This document shows positions 1-11,720 of a stretch of DNA of 64,000 nt, piece after piece (the first letter of the stretch is position 1; each line of letters starts with the position of its first letter). The notes under the pieces are model-generated. The model saw nothing but the letters and a program-made list of their open reading frames with translations. It was not told the origin of the DNA and did no database searches. The translations under genes were made by a program, and so were the position numbers. The DNA lies in the NCBI GenBank assembly GCA_037102815.1, contig BTPP01000001.1, positions 149,001 to 213,000 of the forward strand, read 5' to 3'. This DNA comes from Neurospora intermedia. Its lineage: Eukaryota > Ascomycota > Sordariomycetes > Sordariales > Sordariaceae.

Positions 1-2479
1 TATAGTTTAAATTTAATTCTTAAAGTACTAACGCCTTCCTTCTTTATTGAACGTTATTATATAGTTTCTACTAAAATATAGTTTTATTACCGCCTTAGCC
101 TTAATTTTAGAGTATTTTTTATTAATTATATTAATTATATTTATTATTGAGCGTCGTTCTTTATTGGCCGGTAGAGGTTTTCTATTTAATTTTACTATTA
201 AGTATTATTCGGTTCGGAAAAGGATGATAATTTAAGTACCTATTAGTACGAGATAGGCTCTTTTTAGTCCTATTAGGGGGGCGTTCGGGCTTATAATAAT
301 TACGGCTTAGGATTTTGGGGGGAGGGATTTTTATATCTTTATAATTTTAGCGATTATCTTTTTTAATTTATTTATATTGTTCCGGAATTACTTCGCTTCG
401 TCGTCTTTAATTTAGGGGCTCTAATTGCGGGTGTATAGGGTAGCTATTGTAATTCCGAAAAGTTTTTCCGCCTACGCTATTCGGTTGGCGGGCGGGCTAT
501 TAATATTAGGAAAGTTTATAACCTCTTTTATAAACTTTTCTCGTTCCTTCTAAAATAGGTCTAAAATTTCCGAAACTTCCGCTAACTCTACGCCGGTTCG
601 GAATATTATCGTTATTATACTAGCTCCGGTCGTTCCGAGTATATATCGGCTTAATACTAACCCGCCTCTAACGTTTCCGGTCGTCTTAATACTTGTATCT
701 TCAATGTACGATTAATATAATATTATAGAGGGGGGTAATCGGACATCCTAAATACGATTCTAATATTAAAAACGATTTTGTCGCTATTGTCGACCAAGTA
801 CCCGCGTTTCTACGTTTTCGCGAGCTTTTTTTCCTTATTAATATAGAAGAGGGGGTTATATTTCTATTAGGATTAAATATAAAAGTATTATACTTTAAAG
901 ATTTTATACCTACGAATAGCGTTAATATTCTCCTTACCGGTAAAGATCGGCGGGTTTTTTATAGTTTATTTTAAGAACGATATTTTATTAGTACTAGTAC
1001 CGGATATTTTAATAAGGTTATTATATAAGGATTTAACGTTGGTATTATAGGATTTGAGTGTGGCGTAGTTTGCGGTAAGGTTATTGAATTTCTTTTAAAG
1101 GGCGTTAAATTCAGTTATTAAATTGAAATAATCGAGGTTCTTTTAATTAAAATTGTTTTGAGCCTTAATAGTTATTATACGGGTAGTTTTTAATTTATCC
1201 TTACTATATTCGAGATTAATAGTAATATTTTTGTACTAAGTAAGGTTATTATAATAAAAACGGTTAAATAGAGCGATAATCGAGTAGAAAGCTGGGTTTT
1301 GAACGATAACGTTAGTTATATTAAAATAGGTACGAGGAATAGCCTTCTTCTCTTTATTATTGCTAATACTAATAAGAAGATTATTAATTACTATTAAGGG
1401 GAGGAGTTCGATAAGTACGGTTTAATAAATAATAATATCGGTAGTACTAATAACCTTATTAAATATTTTATAAATATTGTTTAAGTTAAATAGCGTACTC
1501 CTAGGAGGGGTATTAAGGTTAATAAGATTGTCGGTACTATTAACGGGAGAGAAGGATATATAATCGTTATTCTCGTTGTTAAATATAAGAAAGGATAGTT
1601 GTACGAAGTAATTTTTTATCCCTTGGATAAAGAGTGCTTACTTTTATTTATTGAATAAAGGGAGCGGGATTAGAATTGTAACTATTGTAATTACAATTAT
1701 TAGTATTTGGGGTATTAGATTCGGCGATTCGTAAATTAAAGCGACTCTTATATACGCGCGTACTAATATTGGAGATTAATTGTGCGATGAAAAGAAAGGT
1801 TTTGCGCTGTGAATACAATAGTTAAAAGGTACAATTAATTATTACGGGCAAAGGGTAGATAGTAGATATAAATATGCGTAATTGTACGAAGGAGAAAGGA
1901 AGAAAAGTATGTAGCCGAGTGCCCGGAAGGCTGGCTTTATAAAGGCGGCCGACGACGGTCTGGCAGACCCGCGGCAGGTAGCGTTCTAACTAATTAGCTG
2001 CCGGCAATAGCCGGCTTGCCGGTAGTAATAATAGCGTACGGTAGTCTTAGAAGCTGCTGTACGCTAGCACCAGGCACAAGGCACACAAGCTAACCTTGTG
2101 ACATATAGTAAACTATACTTTAAAATCGGTAAAGTTAGCGAACTTACTATTAGAGCTAGTACTCTACTTCAATTAGGCTATAGCTTTTTCAGAAATAATA
2201 ATAATATTACTTTATTAAAAACGGGAGGCCAAATGATTTAGAAAACCTTATTCCGTAGGCTAATCCTAAGTAGCCAAATAGTAAAGGTTATTTAGGATCT
2301 TTTTTATACTTACAACTATAGTAACCTTAATTTCACCGTCTAAATAGCCTATAGTATATAAGAATTTAGTTTTTTTATCTATAAAATTATAACTATCAAC
2401 CTCCTAGCGGGTACGGATAGCTATAGACTAAGCGATAAATTAGTTATAGCGCTTAAATATATCCTTTTCTTCGCTTATA
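1..2479. other. RIP-mutated relic DNA with a GC-rich pocket
   Basis: AT-rich sequence with stops in all frames and few CpA/TpG dinucleotides, the visible footprint of RIP on repeated DNA. No intact gene is readable. A pocket at about 1910-2100 is strikingly GC-richer and less mutated (short runs rich in GCCGGC and CTGGCAGACC), perhaps part of another young insertion or a former LTR, but I could not find its partner or ends. Confidence 0.6.
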
Positions 2480-3268
2480 AATTATTTAGAATTTTTAATT
2501 AAGTTGTAACGACGGACGTAAGTATTAGCAACCGAAGGGATAAAATAGTAATATCCTCTAGGGCTTATAAAGTAATTGTTTAAACTTCTATTCGGACTAC
2601 CAGGACCGCCGGGACCGCTAGGGCCGAAATTATTAAATCCGCCGAATCCTCTATATTTACCGAATCCTCTATATTTACTACCTATTCCGGGCTTTAAGCC
2701 GGTAAATTCGCCGGCTCTTCTTATACTATTAACATCAAATTTACTAGTACTAATACTATTAGTAATAGCTCTTCCTATATTACTATTATTAGTACGGTTA
2801 AAACCTCCTCCTTTAAGGATATCCTCCTCAATAATACTAGTATCCAATTTATTACTATTATTTACTCTCGCAAAAAATTTAGGGTCCTTAGTAATTGCTT
2901 TAACTAGTCCCTTAGTAATTACTTTAGCTACTTTAATTGTACTAAGTTAAGCCTCAATTTAAGCGTTTTTAAACCTCTACTTAGTATAATTAAATTCTTT
3001 ATAAAGGATTTTAGCCCGGTTAGCCTCGGCAAGGGCTTCCTTATAATTAATATTTATCTCCTCGAATATATTGTTTTAGGATTAGAATATAATTAGTAAG
3101 TTAATATACTATTATTCTATTATAATAACGTTACGTTCTTTCTAAATAACGATAGTACGTAGGGAATCGTTGTCCGACTATAGGGAAGTAATATTCTTCT
3201 ATAGGACTATATTCTCCTTAGTAACGCTATTATATTTTTATTACTACTAGTTGATTTAAATAGCCTAT
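2480..3268 (-). pseudogene. RIP-decayed ORF, Gly/Pro-rich (3' part, split by LTR insertion)
   Basis: On the minus strand a mostly open frame at 2482-2847 encodes a Gly/Pro/Asn-rich segment with two near-identical KYRGFG repeats. It resembles a low-complexity tail of a transposon gag or nucleic-acid-binding protein, but no domain is certain. Upstream in translation, the frame continues with TAA/TAG codons where CAA/CAG would be expected, and it carries on past the LTR element to about 5800. Family unknown; the reading frame itself is the evidence that this is one old gene interrupted by the insertion at 3269-5585. Confidence 0.4.
3264..3268 (+). repeat. Target site duplication, left copy (CCTAT)
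   Basis: CCTAT directly precedes the TG of the 5' LTR and is repeated directly after the CA of the 3' LTR at 5586-5590. A 5-bp duplication is typical of LTR retrotransposon integrase. Confidence 0.85.
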
Positions 3269-3586
3269 TGTCACGGGGCTGGCGCCCAGAGTGTTTGCCT
3301 GGCGTGTAAGCCAGGCGTGCCCTCTGGTTGGGTGCACGGACCAGTCGGCTGTCGGCAGCCGTCTTGGCGCCGGATGCACTGCGTGCCATTGGGTGCATCC
3401 CTCGGGGCGCCGCACGGGCCACATTTCTGGCCTTGGCATTTCTAGCACCTTCGATGCCACGCATTTCGTGTATTTAGCTGGAAGCTCTGTGCCTTACTAG
3501 CACAGACCTCCCTTTTCCTCTTTGTCGATTATTATTCAAGCTCTTTACAAGGCCTACCTGCGTGTATACCTCGTAGATCCCTTACA
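3269..3586 (+). repeat. 5' LTR (318 bp)
   Basis: Begins TGTCACGGGG and ends CCCTTACA, giving the canonical TG...CA ends. It is nearly identical over its whole length to 5268-5585. The short open frames on both strands inside it are shared by both LTRs and are not genes. Confidence 0.9.
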
Positions 3587-3699
3587 TTATAATCGACCCT
3601 CTTCTCAATCCTTCTCCAGCTCCCCCAGCGGTCTCCAGTATACTCGCCGCCGCACCGATTTCTCCAACTGCCCGAAGAATACTCCAACTGTCAACTTTT

Positions 3700-4666
3700 T
3701 TTCTTTTTCGCTATAGCTTCGATTCCCTAGGCCCAGAATACCAGTAAGCGCCAACAGCAGTTCGCTACAGCCATCCAGGTTCTAGTCAACGAACTAGCTA
3801 CTCTCAAAGCCTCCAATACACCTAGGGAGAGCTCCAGCACCCAGCCCAAGCCCGTTCTTCCTTATCTCAATAAATTTACGGGCGACAAGAAGGAGCTTAA
3901 TACGTGGATCTATACAGCCGAAGCGAAATTGCACGTTGACGGCCGTACTATTAGCGATCTGGAGGCCCAGTTTTACTACCTTTACTCTAGCCTTTCGCCC
4001 GCCGTCCGCCGGACTCTCTTCTCCTTTACGCAGTCTCCAGCAAACCGGACCCCGGCCGGACTTCTCGAAAAGCTTCGGGTTAACTATAGCGAAGTTAACC
4101 AAAATAAGAAAGCCGGTCTCGAGCTCTTTACTTTACAGTAGAAGTCTCGAGAGTCTATATTCTACTTCCTTGTCCGCTTTAAAGAAATCCTCTACCGAGC
4201 CAAAGCTAACACGTAGCCAGACCAGGCTATTATCAACTCGTTAATGTCCTCCTTGAACGACGAGTAGCTCGGGCGCCTCCGTGAACGGCCGGAAGTTCCA
4301 GACTCCTACCCGGAGCTTTACGCCTTTTTGAAACGCCTTAACGGCAATAACTTTCTTAGGGGGAGCACAGGGCACTCGGGAAGCTCAAGCTCTAGTGCCG
4401 CCGTCCATATCGGCAAGGGGGAACCGATGGACATTACCGCTACTCGGACATCGGGGAGCTCCAGCTCCAACGGGCCGTTAGATGCCCAACGAAAGAGGTG
4501 GAAGAAGAAGGGTGCCTGCACGGCTTGCGGCTCGCCTTCCCATTAGGCCAACGCATACCCGAGCAATAAGCAGAAGGTCCAGATCCGGTACATCCAGGCT
4601 GCCTCAGAGCCGGAAGGGGGCCCGGAGGAAGACTACGAGATTAACAATAACAGCGATAAGTACTGA
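3700..4666 (+). pseudogene. gag relic with zinc-knuckle remnant
   Basis: One frame reads through about 320 codons, broken by a few TAG codons where Gln or Trp would fit (CAG or TGG to TAG), and ends at a TGA at 4664-4666. It begins with a Gln-rich, helical stretch, then a capsid-like region (LNKFTGDKKELNTWI followed by LEAQFYYLYSSLSP), a Ser-rich linker, and a basic tract leading into CTACGSPSH. That is the first part of a CX2CX4HX4C knuckle; the expected last Cys position is TAC (Tyr), explicable as TGC to TAC. This is a gag polyprotein of retrotransposon type; start uncertain. RIP has inactivated it lightly. Confidence 0.75.
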
Positions 4667-5246
4667 GGCATAGACACTAGCCTGGTAAGACCCGAAGGGT
4701 AGTCTCTAGAGTTCCTCGGCGCCGTAAAAACGTTAGCCCCATTAGTATTAGAGGACTCTAGAGATGCCCGGGAAGGCCGCGCATACCCTGCTTGCGCGTT
4801 GGTAGTAGCGAGTCTCACCAAAAGCATATACACTAAGTACCGCCGTAGCCGTTAGATTCTGGAGACAACTGAACGAGGTTTCTAGAGACAACGGCGCATA
4901 GGTCCCATAATAAGGTCGGCAGGGCGGTAGTCTTCACGGATGGATAGAACTAAACGTTACAGGGTACTCGGAGCTCCGGGAGCTCGGGTACCTAGCGTAG
5001 TGGCCACCACGCAGTTCGGGGGCGTGCCGGCGCCAGCGCACACATAAATAACAGGTGTTGAGGTGACTAATAGGACTTTCCTGGGGAGATATGCTCGAGT
5101 GACTCGGCCGTTGATTGTTTACTTAATCGTTTTCTATCGCAAAAACCCGGGCAGCAAAGTATTAGGAATACTCGAGAGCACCGGGGTTACTAGAGTGTTG
5201 GGATTCTTTCTCTTTTGCTTGTATATAGCATTTCTGGCCATTTTTC

Positions 5247-5266
5247 GAAGGGAGAGGTGGGAAGTA
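5247..5266 (+). promoter_or_regulatory. Polypurine tract of LTR element
   Basis: An almost pure A/G run (GAAGGGAGAGGTGGGAAG) lies immediately before the 3' LTR. This is the position and composition of the plus-strand primer site of LTR retrotransposons, and it confirms the + orientation of the element. Confidence 0.75.
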
Positions 5267-5267
5267 A

Positions 5268-5585
5268 TATCACGGGGCTGGCGCCCAGAGTGTTTGCCTG
5301 GCGTGTAAGCCAGGCGTGCCCTCTGGTTGGGTGCACGGACCAGTCGGCTGTCGGCAGCCGTCTTGGCGCCGGATGCACTGCGTGCCATTAGGTACATCCC
5401 TCGGGGCGCCGCACGGGCCACATTTCTGGCCTTGGCATTTCTAGCACCTTCGATGCCACGCATTTCGTGTATTTAGCTGGAAGCTCTGTGCCTTACTAGC
5501 ACAGACCTCCCTTTTCCTCTTTGTCGATTATTATTCAAGCTCTTTACAAGGCCTACCTGCGTGTATACCTCGTAGATCCCTTACA
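5268..5585 (+). repeat. 3' LTR (318 bp)
   Basis: Same length and sequence as the 5' LTR except for three G-to-A changes: at the first dinucleotide (TG to TA), and two in the segment reading CATTAGGTAC here versus CATTGGGTGC in the 5' copy. All three are TpG to TpA, as RIP acting on one strand would produce. CCTAT (the target duplication) follows at 5586-5590. Confidence 0.9.
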
Positions 5586-5810
5586 CCTATTAAGTTTTAA
5601 AGTTCTCGAATATAGTAATACGGGTCTTAAATCCTTCCGCCTCCTTCTTGGACGCGGCTACCAATTCGTCTTTTACTTCTATAATAATATTAACCTCGTT
5701 ATTAAAATCCTTAAGCTTAGCATCGAAGTAATAAAATAATTTTATAACCTCCTTAGAGTCCCTAACCTTCTTAGTAAAGTCTTTAAGAACTAAGAGGTTA
5801 GTTACTTTTT
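5586..5810 (-). pseudogene. RIP-decayed ORF, helical segment (5' part of the interrupted gene)
   Basis: Minus-strand frame, largely open, encoding a Lys/Glu-rich, probably coiled-coil segment (FNNEVNIIIEVKDELV, then AASKKEAEGF) that runs straight into the insertion site. With the LTR element and one CCTAT removed, the frame continues at 3263 with stops at former Gln codons. The protein family is not recognised. Confidence 0.4.
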
Positions 5811-8430
5811 TTTTATAAATATATTAAAATTAATTAAAGCCTTTTAATAGTACTAAGAATATTTTACGTAGGTTAATTTAATCCTATTAAGATTACGGTT
5901 AGTTACCGGGACTAAATATCTTATTATAATTCTAAATAATAATAAATAAAAAAATACCGGCTAATCGCACTTACAATTTTGAAATTATTATAATATTTAA
6001 TTAAAGTTTTCGCTTCGTATCGACCGATATCGAATACATTTTAATTAATTGCTAGCGACTATACTAGTCGGTTAAATATAATTTCGTAAAAATTAAATTA
6101 TTATAGTAGTTTTATACTACTCTTAATCTATCCGAAATTATTTATTACACATTAATACGATAGTTAGGTACAATAAAGTATTACGGGGCGCGAGTAAGCA
6201 TTAAACTAAGACTTTGATTATTGTACGAGGAATAGGAAGAGAATCCTATACGCGCACGAGAACTATATAGGGCACGCTATAGGTCTAATACACGGACTAC
6301 AGCACGTATACACGTAAGTGCACGTGACCGCTGTACTACACTTAGATAGCTGTGAGCTGGCTGCACTACTGTAGTACAGTACCCATCTATATATAGGAAC
6401 ATGGCAGCAATGCCTGTGATATTAATCTCTTTATAAACCTTAAAACTATTTTCTGCTTAGAAATTAATTAATTGAATAAAATATATTAGAAGTAATAAAT
6501 TGAATATAAAATAATAATATTAAATATAAGTATATAGGAGCTGCTACGCTATAAACTATCTATATTTATAGAGAGGTATACTAGTAAGAAGATTACTTAC
6601 TCTTACTTAATTATTATTAATATTTCTCAATAATAGATAATCTAATTCAAAGTAATTACAATCTTGAAGTTTATTATTAAGAGGTTTAGGAAGAATAATC
6701 TTATTAGTATTATAATTATAATATATTAATATAATATCCTAAATAGTATTAAATAAGTAGAGGACTTACAATTAATTATCTCTCTTATATATTACTTCCT
6801 AGCTAGGTACTTTTATATATCCTTTCTAAATTTCTTTAAGGGTGTATATTTTTTTTCTTACTTCGTAAAGCTTTTTAAAAACTATAATTTATATATAAAT
6901 AAGTAGCTATTTAAAATTAAAGTCTAGAAATATATATACGAGAGGTCTACGCTAGTATTTACTACGAATCTTCTATTTATTAATTAGATAGTAATAATCT
7001 TCTAGTCTATCTATAATAGTAATAAGATTGCCTTTTAAATTATAAGACCCTGCTATTTCCTATTTTGTAGCGTTTTTAGTCTTAAAGTAACTATACTAAA
7101 ATTCAATTATATTTGTAATATTAATTTAAAGAAGTAAAGGAATATTGTATTTAAATTAGTAAACCTAATATTTAGTTTCTAGCTTCCAATTCTTCTTAAT
7201 ATAAATTATTTACTTACGAATGCCTCGAGCAATAATTATATTAATAAATGCGAGATATTTCTCCTCGGTTGATTGGCGGTATAGTACTATACCTATAACT
7301 TCCAAACATTCTTTATTATCTTGGATATTTTTATATAATAAATTCTAAGAATACTTCTTATATAATAAGTATTAAACGGTAGTAGTTCCCCCCTCATTAG
7401 TAAAAGTATTACGGATAATTAATTATTTAATTATTAAATTGTCTGTTATTATATATTTTAAAGCCTAATTATTTAAATTACTATACTAATTAATTAAAAT
7501 TCTTAAATATATTTTAATAATATTAGTATATTAATAAGTAGTATAGAAGAACGTAATAAGAAGCCAGGAGCCGTAGTTATTTCGCACTATAATTATAAAT
7601 AAATAGAAGCTATAATAGTTTATTTTATAAGTTATATTTATAATAGTAATCTTCCTTCGCTTTTATAAAGTATTTAAATTAAATTACTTTATAAAGACTA
7701 ACCTAACTAATCCCTCCTTTTTCTTTTTCTTTTTCGAATTAATATTGTCTCCTTCTATTACAACTAACCAGCCTTTCTATTTTAATTTTTTATTATTTAT
7801 TTACACTAATAATTTGCTAAGGTAGTTTAAATACTTTTATAACTCATTTACTAAACTATCCTTCTTCGAAAATTGATAGTGCTTTTTAGTTTTTATACCT
7901 AGCCGCTGTTTTAAATTAGTGATCTTTTATATATTAAGCTATTAACTACCGCAATTTTCCAGGCGTAGTCTCTCAATAGGAGCGTTCTCCCGCCCGAATA
8001 TTATATATTCTACTATAGTAGGAGAGTAATTAGCTTCTAATAAAAAAATAATATACTTTTAAATAGCTATTAGTATTGTAATTTAATTATATATTAGTAT
8101 ATTATAAATATAGTTATTAATAATAGTAATTTAATAAATCCCTTCTAGAATTTCTTCTAATTATAGATTTGTAGAATAACTATTAAGTATACGAATAGCT
8201 TTCAATGTAAGACCGGTTCTACTACTATTATTTGGTTTATTTTAATATAAGCGATAATAATAGCAATCTTACTTAATATTCAATTTTAACCTTTTTAATC
8301 TATCCCTCTTAATTTAAAAGTATAAAACCTACTACTAATTATACTCCTATTTATCCTTACTTACTTAAAATTCATCTATTCAAAAATAACGTTCACAAAT
8401 AGTAATTATTTATTTTAGTACATAGAGACT
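5811..8430. other. RIP-mutated relic DNA
   Basis: Very AT-rich and stop-laden; no recognisable domain. A less mutated pocket at about 6230-6420 contains repeated ACGTG-type motifs and a TATATATAGGAAC stretch. It could be a promoter or LTR remnant, but no second copy was found. Confidence 0.5.
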
Positions 8431-8434
8431 ACCG

Positions 8435-8813
8435 TTGAATATCCCCAGAATAGTTCGGATTAGTCTAATAGGCTCCCGGTTTCATATTCTACGACGGTTA
8501 CTTTATAGTTCGGGTATAGGGTTAATACTTCTATTAGAAGGTAGGGAGGAAGGGGGTAGTAGTAAAAAAGGGGGTACTAGCGAAGAAGGGGGTAGAAGTA
8601 AGGAAGGGGGTACTAGCGAAGAAGGGGGTAGAGGTAAGGAAAACCTCTATTATTTTACTCGTTTTAGTTTTTTTAATTATTACTATTACCTTCTAAAAGG
8701 CCCATTAATAAATTTTACTTCGCTAGCAATAGGAAACGAACCTAATAAAATACAGTTCCCCTGGGCGGAGCCAATGTCCAGGGGAGACAGAGAGACGCCC
8801 TTAGAAATTACTT

Positions 8814-8815
<2 letters not shown>
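8435..8815 (+). other. Open frame over a G-rich repeat; coding status doubtful
   Basis: A 126-codon frame in RIP-type DNA. Its middle is the translation of a G-rich tandem repeat (alternating EEGG and KKGG/KEGG units). Its end crosses a GC-rich hairpin at about 8757-8784 (arms CCCCTGG / CCAGGGG) and stops 2 bp before a long poly(A) run. I see no domain; it may be the decayed 3' end of a poly(A)-tailed retroposon. Confidence 0.25.
8537..8640 (+). repeat. G-rich tandem repeat
   Basis: About four 20-30-bp units built on GAAGGGGGTACTAGCGAA, each with a run of five Gs. The repeated G runs on one strand make G-quadruplex formation plausible. Confidence 0.7.

Positions 8816-8817
<2 letters not shown>

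Positions 8818-8855
<38 letters not shown>
8818..8855 (+). repeat. Poly(A) tract of about 38 A
   Basis: An uninterrupted A run after CTTAGT. To its left lies RIP-type DNA with a short GC-rich end; to its right, unmutated AT-rich sequence. It could be the poly(A) tail of a retroposed sequence joined to the telomere-like segment that follows. Confidence 0.8.
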
Positions 8856-8859
<4 letters not shown>

Positions 8860-9059
8860 AAAGGCAAAATTTTGAAAATTTTTTTTTTCATTTTTTCTCT
8901 TTTTTCGAATTCCTCACTTTGAACCCTAACCCTAACCCCTTTTCCAAATCCTTAGGGTTAAAGGTCTAGTCTGGGACTTAGTCATTTTTTTGGACTTAGT
9001 CATTTTTCGGACTTAGTCATTTTTCGGACTTAGTCATTTGCATTCACTACCAAAATCCT
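8856..9059. repeat. Telomere-like motif and 17-bp tandem repeat
   Basis: This segment is not visibly RIP-mutated. It holds two CCCTAA units (8924-8938) and an inverted TTAGGGTT at 8952. These are followed by four copies of a 17-bp unit GGACTTAGTCATTTTTC (8974-9040). TTAGGG is the fungal telomere repeat, so this may be an interstitial telomeric scar at the left edge of the giant element. Confidence 0.7.
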
Positions 9060-9176
9060 TAGTCTCTGAACAGACCCCATCTGCCTCCGTTCCCCCGCCC
9101 CACATAAAATGTAGGTCTCCTCGAACTTTGTGAGAGGAGGTCTGTGTCAATTTTGAGCATTTTGGCCGTCAAGCGC
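9060..9176 (+). repeat. Left terminal inverted repeat
   Basis: Its inner part, around CAATTTTGAGCATTTTGGCC at 9148-9167, matches the reverse complement of 30763-30795 at roughly 26 of 33 positions, most differences being transitions. Outer parts (TAGTCTC...CAGACCC and the G-rich middle) also match, with indels. Alignment by eye. Confidence 0.6.
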
Positions 9177-9439
9177 AATTATTCCCATACAAACAAACCT
9201 CTACTCAATAATATCACTCGCAAATATTTTAATAACTACAACCGATATCTAAACCTAGTTTGATTATTGAATTTAGTATTAATACTACCTTTAAGTTTGT
9301 AATTTTCTTTTTTTTATAATCGCTAACATTCATTATTAGACAAAGTCTAGGGCGTTCCTTTGTTAAGTACTATAATTACTATCCTAAGAAATAGGTATTA
9401 TATTTTATTTATTCTTTATTGTATTAATTTAAAATTTAG

Positions 9440-11720
9440 TATTAAATATAGCCCAGCTTAATTCTCCCTTCGATGAAGTTTTAGGGTTTATTCGATACTT
9501 TAAAATTTGTTCCGACTTCGCTATTTCGCCCTCTCCCGGATTAATATCGTACGAATGTATCGCTACTATCGTCGAATATATATACCTAATAGAATACTCT
9601 AGACTTTAAATTCGTTTTATATTCGCTATTGTCCGAATTTTATTTAACCTAATTTCTTAATTGGTTATAAATTCTACCCGCTGTATACCTCGTCTGGAAT
9701 AGGTTGAATATATTCGTCGTATTATATACCGTTCCGGTGATATTATCTTTATAGTAGTAATTGGTTTTGGTAAGAGTATTGTACTTTAAGTAGTATTAGT
9801 AATCTTACTAAATAAAATTACTTTATAGATTATCCCCTTAAACTGTCTTGGTTAGGAATAGAAGGACGTTATTATAAAGTACTCCGGCGTTAAGCCCCTA
9901 TTTATTGATTAGGACTTTTATAAGGTATATCCGGATTTGCTATTCTAAATATAGAATATTTAATTAATATACTTAAATTTATATAATATAGGACTATATA
10001 TATACTAGACGTTTTACGTATATCCTCCTCGGGCCCGAGTAGGCCCTTTACTACCGGTTCCTTAAAATCCTTTGTAATCCGGAATTCGCTTCCCGTATAG
10101 TATTTATAATTATAGATGAACTTTATATAATCTATTAATAATGTAACTTCCGTGCTAAATTCTCCGATCTCTTTTAACTCCGCCGGATACTTCCCTTCTC
10201 TATTCTTTAGTTCGGCTATATAATTATATTAATTAGAGAATTTAAGGTTTATATATAATAATATACTAGTTTTTATAAATTTAGGGAATTTTTTAACTCC
10301 CTTCGTATTATCCGTGCTTTAATCGACCGCCCTAATATTAGTATAATTTTCGATTATATTCCGCTTGGCGAAAATCGAGCTTTTAAACGATTTGAATTTT
10401 TCTTCATCCTTATAATGGGGGTAATAATCCCTAAAATTATCGTTTATATTGATAGTAAGGACCTGATTGGTAGAGTGAAGAAGTATTTTATTTGTGCTAT
10501 AATTAAGTGTAATTTTTATACTAGAGTTGAAGCGCCTATAGTAGTTTAGGTTTACTACTTTTATATCCGCTCCTCTAATTAAGAATGTTTATATTAGTAA
10601 TTTATTACCCTTAATTCCTAATGTTGTATTATTATATCGATGGTCGCGTTGGGGATGGGTATGGATATATTTGATGTAATACGAATTGTATAATACGGCG
10701 AGGTTACGTTTAAGGATATTGCGGATTTATAGTAATGTTTTAGTCGCGCCGTTCGTATTGGCGGAGAGGGTATTGCCTATTTCTTTGTACTTTATTGGTA
10801 TTTCGATCGGCTTAGATATATATTTAAGAAGCTGTTGTTATTGTAAAACTAATTATACGATAACCGTTTACGTATATATGATACCGAATCGTCGTTTATA
10901 TTGGATATAATCTTTGATATGGTTTAGTTTTAGTTATTTAGTTAGTCTAAACGCCCTTTATTTATAATAGACCCTAATTTCGGTATATTTGGGACTATTA
11001 AGCTGAGGAAGTAGACGAAGTATAATATTAAGTAGCGGGCTGAATTAATTGTATATTACCCTAATATATATATTGTCGCGAATATGAAGTGTTTTTGTGA
11101 AGCTATCCTTTATATTCTTTAGGGTTATATCGATTATATTAATTATATTCGTACTATGTGTTGTAATGGGTATAATTACTACTTCGGTCGGGTTGAATAG
11201 CTATTTGAAAGGCCGAAGAAGAAGCCTAGCCCTCCGTCCGATACTTTTAAGGCCGGTATTTTCTTATTATACCTCTATAATTTCTTTTCGGAGTGTATTG
11301 TATCGGTATACGTATTATATCGTATTGATTTCTAAATGCCCTATACTATTCTTTTACCGCCCGAAATTTCCTAGTAAATTGTATGTATTATAGTCGCAAT
11401 TAAGGTAAGCGATTCGATACGTACGTTAGACGACTTAATAATATGTATACCCCTCTTGCGGGATTGGGAGTACCTTGATACTTACGGACCTGACCTCTTT
11501 GTAGAGTGTATTAGAGTGCTATTGGTTATTAAAGCAAGTTAGAATGGTAAGCGTAGGAATAGTTCTGTTAAAGATATAGTATATAGTAGGGATAATATTG
11601 TTTAGCCTACTTCGCCCCCGCTTCCTTATATTCTTACGACCTTAGCCCCTATCCCTAATCCCCGCTCTACTAAGCGCTGCGTAACTACTAGTTAGCGTTA
11701 GTGCAATTGTTAAAGTACTT
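9440..11720 (+). pseudogene. RecQ-family helicase relic (RIP-inactivated)
   Basis: Reading past TAA/TAG codons at expected Gln/Trp sites gives a recognisable superfamily 2 helicase. Motif I is GFGKS (codons at 9763-9777), followed by IIPLNCLG*E*KDVI. Motif II is IIIDEL (about 10110-10122). Next comes FRAKFSDLF*LRRIL, matching the FRPAYxxLxxLR stretch typical of RecQ, and later RPNISIIFDYIPLGENRAFK. A C-terminal piece (WEYLDTYGPDLFVECI) follows near 11460. Fungi carry families of such helicases in subtelomeres and large repeats. No longer functional. Helicase call fairly firm, RecQ subfamily less so. Confidence 0.6.

Larger units (their letters stand above)
3269..5585 (+). mobile_element. Non-autonomous gag-only LTR retrotransposon
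   Basis: Complete 2317-bp element: two 318-bp LTRs, a gag relic, a purine tract before the 3' LTR, and a 5-bp target duplication CCTAT. The 1.68-kb interior has no room for protease, reverse transcriptase and integrase, and none is seen, so it must have been mobilised in trans. It is far GC-richer than the surrounding RIP-destroyed DNA. It sits in a minus-strand relic whose frame is restored when the element and one TSD are removed, so it is a nested, younger insertion. LTRs differ by only three visible changes, all TpG to TpA. Confidence 0.88.

Noticed and set aside
3207-5463. Paired minus-strand short ORFs beginning MRGIEGARNAKAR
   Set aside because: They are the two LTR copies read backwards; duplication of the frame reflects the LTR, not a gene family.
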